Source of the DNA: an uncultured Aeriscardovia sp.
Lineage (GTDB): Bacteria > Actinomycetota > Actinomycetes > Actinomycetales > Bifidobacteriaceae
Reading direction: 5' to 3'
DNA length: 64,000 nucleotides
Assembly: GCA_903789525.1 (NCBI GenBank)
Contig: CAIFER010000001.1
Location: 992,001-1,056,000, forward strand
The position numbers and the translations under genes are program-made. A model generated the notes under the pieces. The model was not told the DNA's origin and did not search any database. It saw nothing but the letters and a program-made list of their open reading frames with translations. Position 1 is the first letter of the stretch; each line of letters starts with the position of its first letter. This document shows, in pieces, positions 63,272 to 64,000 of the stretch.

Positions 63272-63949
63272 TCAGCGTTCTTCAGTTGTGTTTTCGCCCG
63301 TATTTTTCTGCAGATCTCTGCGTGCAGATTCCTTCTCCGTCTTTGAGACGAGATTGGCGAGTGCAGGTGATTGTGCTTTCTCTTCAGTCGTCCGACGATC
63401 TGGGTGTGGCGACGGTATCCATGCTGGGACAACGGCTGGCGATGTCCGGACTGTCACTCGCGGATGCGGCGCTGGAAGGGGAGTAGACGTAGCAGCGCGT
63501 TGTGCAGGAGCCGCAGCAGTAAACCGAGTAGCAGTACGCTGTGTGCGAGTGCGCTGAGCCGACTGCGTACGTTGGACATCAGCCTCATCAGTCTGCCCTC
63601 CAGTGCGTTCCGGCTCGAGCGGAGTAGGCCGTCCAAATGCATGGACTTCCACCACGTTGTGACTCGTTGCAATGACAGGCTGCGATGCACCTTGCCAGTA
63701 CGAGCTCGCTGGATCAGCGGTCGAACCAGGGCGAACATGCACTGCCGGCGCAATCGCCAAACCCGGTGCTACAACGCGATTTGTTCCTCGCTTTTTCTCT
63801 GCCTCACGGATGCGGCGCTGATGCCACTCAAACCCATCAGGAATATGAGACGAGAGCGCATCTGAATACGACTCAGCACGCGCCAACGCCAGTACGGCGA
63901 TCAGCAGGACAGCGATCACAGCAGCCCAGCACAGAAGAATAATGATCAC
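63272..63949 (-). CDS. Membrane-anchored protein of unknown function upstream of ftsY
   Basis: 225 residues: one N-terminal membrane segment (2-22), then a cytosolic or external region with a short conserved-looking helix (H-I-P-D-G-F-E-W-H-Q-R-R-I-R-E-A-E-K-K-R-G) and a long Ala/Thr/Arg/Pro-rich low-complexity stretch. GTG start without a clear Shine-Dalgarno. 15 nt before ftsY on the same strand, so probably cotranscribed. No family recognised. Confidence 0.6.
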   Translation of the reverse strand: MIIILLCWAAVIAVLLIAVLALARAESYSDALSSHIPDGFEWHQRRIREAEKKRGTNRVVAPGLAIAPAVHVRPGSTADPASSYWQGASQPVIATSHNVVEVHAFGRPTPLEPERTGGQTDEADVQRTQSAQRTRTQRTATRFTAAAPAQRAATSTPLPAPHPRVTVRTSPAVVPAWIPSPHPDRRTTEEKAQSPALANLVSKTEKESARRDLQKNTGENTTEER

Positions 63950-64000
63950 AATTCCATAGTGCCACCATCTCTGCCTTCACCAAACTTTTCCTATGCCTGT

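Overview
The window is a near-contiguous chromosomal segment of a member of the family Bifidobacteriaceae (Actinomycetota). This rests on the overall gene set (zwf-opcA-pgl with opcA, MurT/GatD, paired crcB genes, ftsY-amtB-glnB order, GH127 and GH43 glycosidases, LplA-type sugar ABC transporter, fused OppDF, Kup), the moderate G+C content and the strong Shine-Dalgarno starts. The genus cannot be fixed by eye. No rRNA, tRNA, prophage, insertion sequence or CRISPR array was seen.

Layout. 0-12 kb is a glycan-utilisation block: the 3' end of a GH127 beta-L-arabinofuranosidase, a ~0.9 kb noncoding island of nested inverted repeats, a YccF membrane protein, an L-2-hydroxyisocaproate dehydrogenase-like enzyme, two GH43 enzymes, a three-gene sugar ABC transporter and its LacI regulator with three matching operator candidates. 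11.5-20.3 kb holds a YesL protein, two divergent MFS exporters, an Arg-rich anchored cell-surface protein, an unusual P1B-type ATPase and an HD-domain protein. 20.4-27 kb is the oxidative pentose phosphate set (zwf-opcA-pgl, gnd) plus two nitroreductases. 27-34 kb carries a CDF exporter overlapping kup, then metG-tatD. 34-43.2 kb is an oligopeptide transporter (oppB-oppC-oppDF) followed by two paralogous lipoproteins.

43.5-53.3 kb is the most interesting part. It contains an adenosylcobalamin-dependent ribonucleoside-triphosphate reductase (the monomeric Lactobacillus leichmannii type), followed on the same strand by an ECF transporter (T, fused A-A', S), a PduO-type cobalamin adenosyltransferase and a sirtuin whose start codon abuts the pduO stop. 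The promoter region of the reductase carries two NrdR-box candidates 31 bp apart and two clusters of DnaA-box-like 12-mers. Together this reads as a self-contained module that imports corrinoid, adenosylates it and uses it to make dNTPs with or without oxygen; the import substrate is an inference from context.

53.3-64 kb is housekeeping: two crcB fluoride channel genes, purA, gatD-murT, dnaB, glnB-amtB, ftsY and a membrane-anchored protein of unknown function. The AmtB/PII pair is unusual, because both pore histidines of AmtB and several ATP-site residues of PII are replaced.

Two perfect 16-bp parS sites, about 35 kb apart, suggest the window lies in an origin-proximal region. One of them is built into the terminator hairpin of the opp operon. 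Starts were often moved downstream of the longest possible start on the basis of Shine-Dalgarno position; alternatives are stated per gene. Positions read by eye from the sequence may be off by a base.
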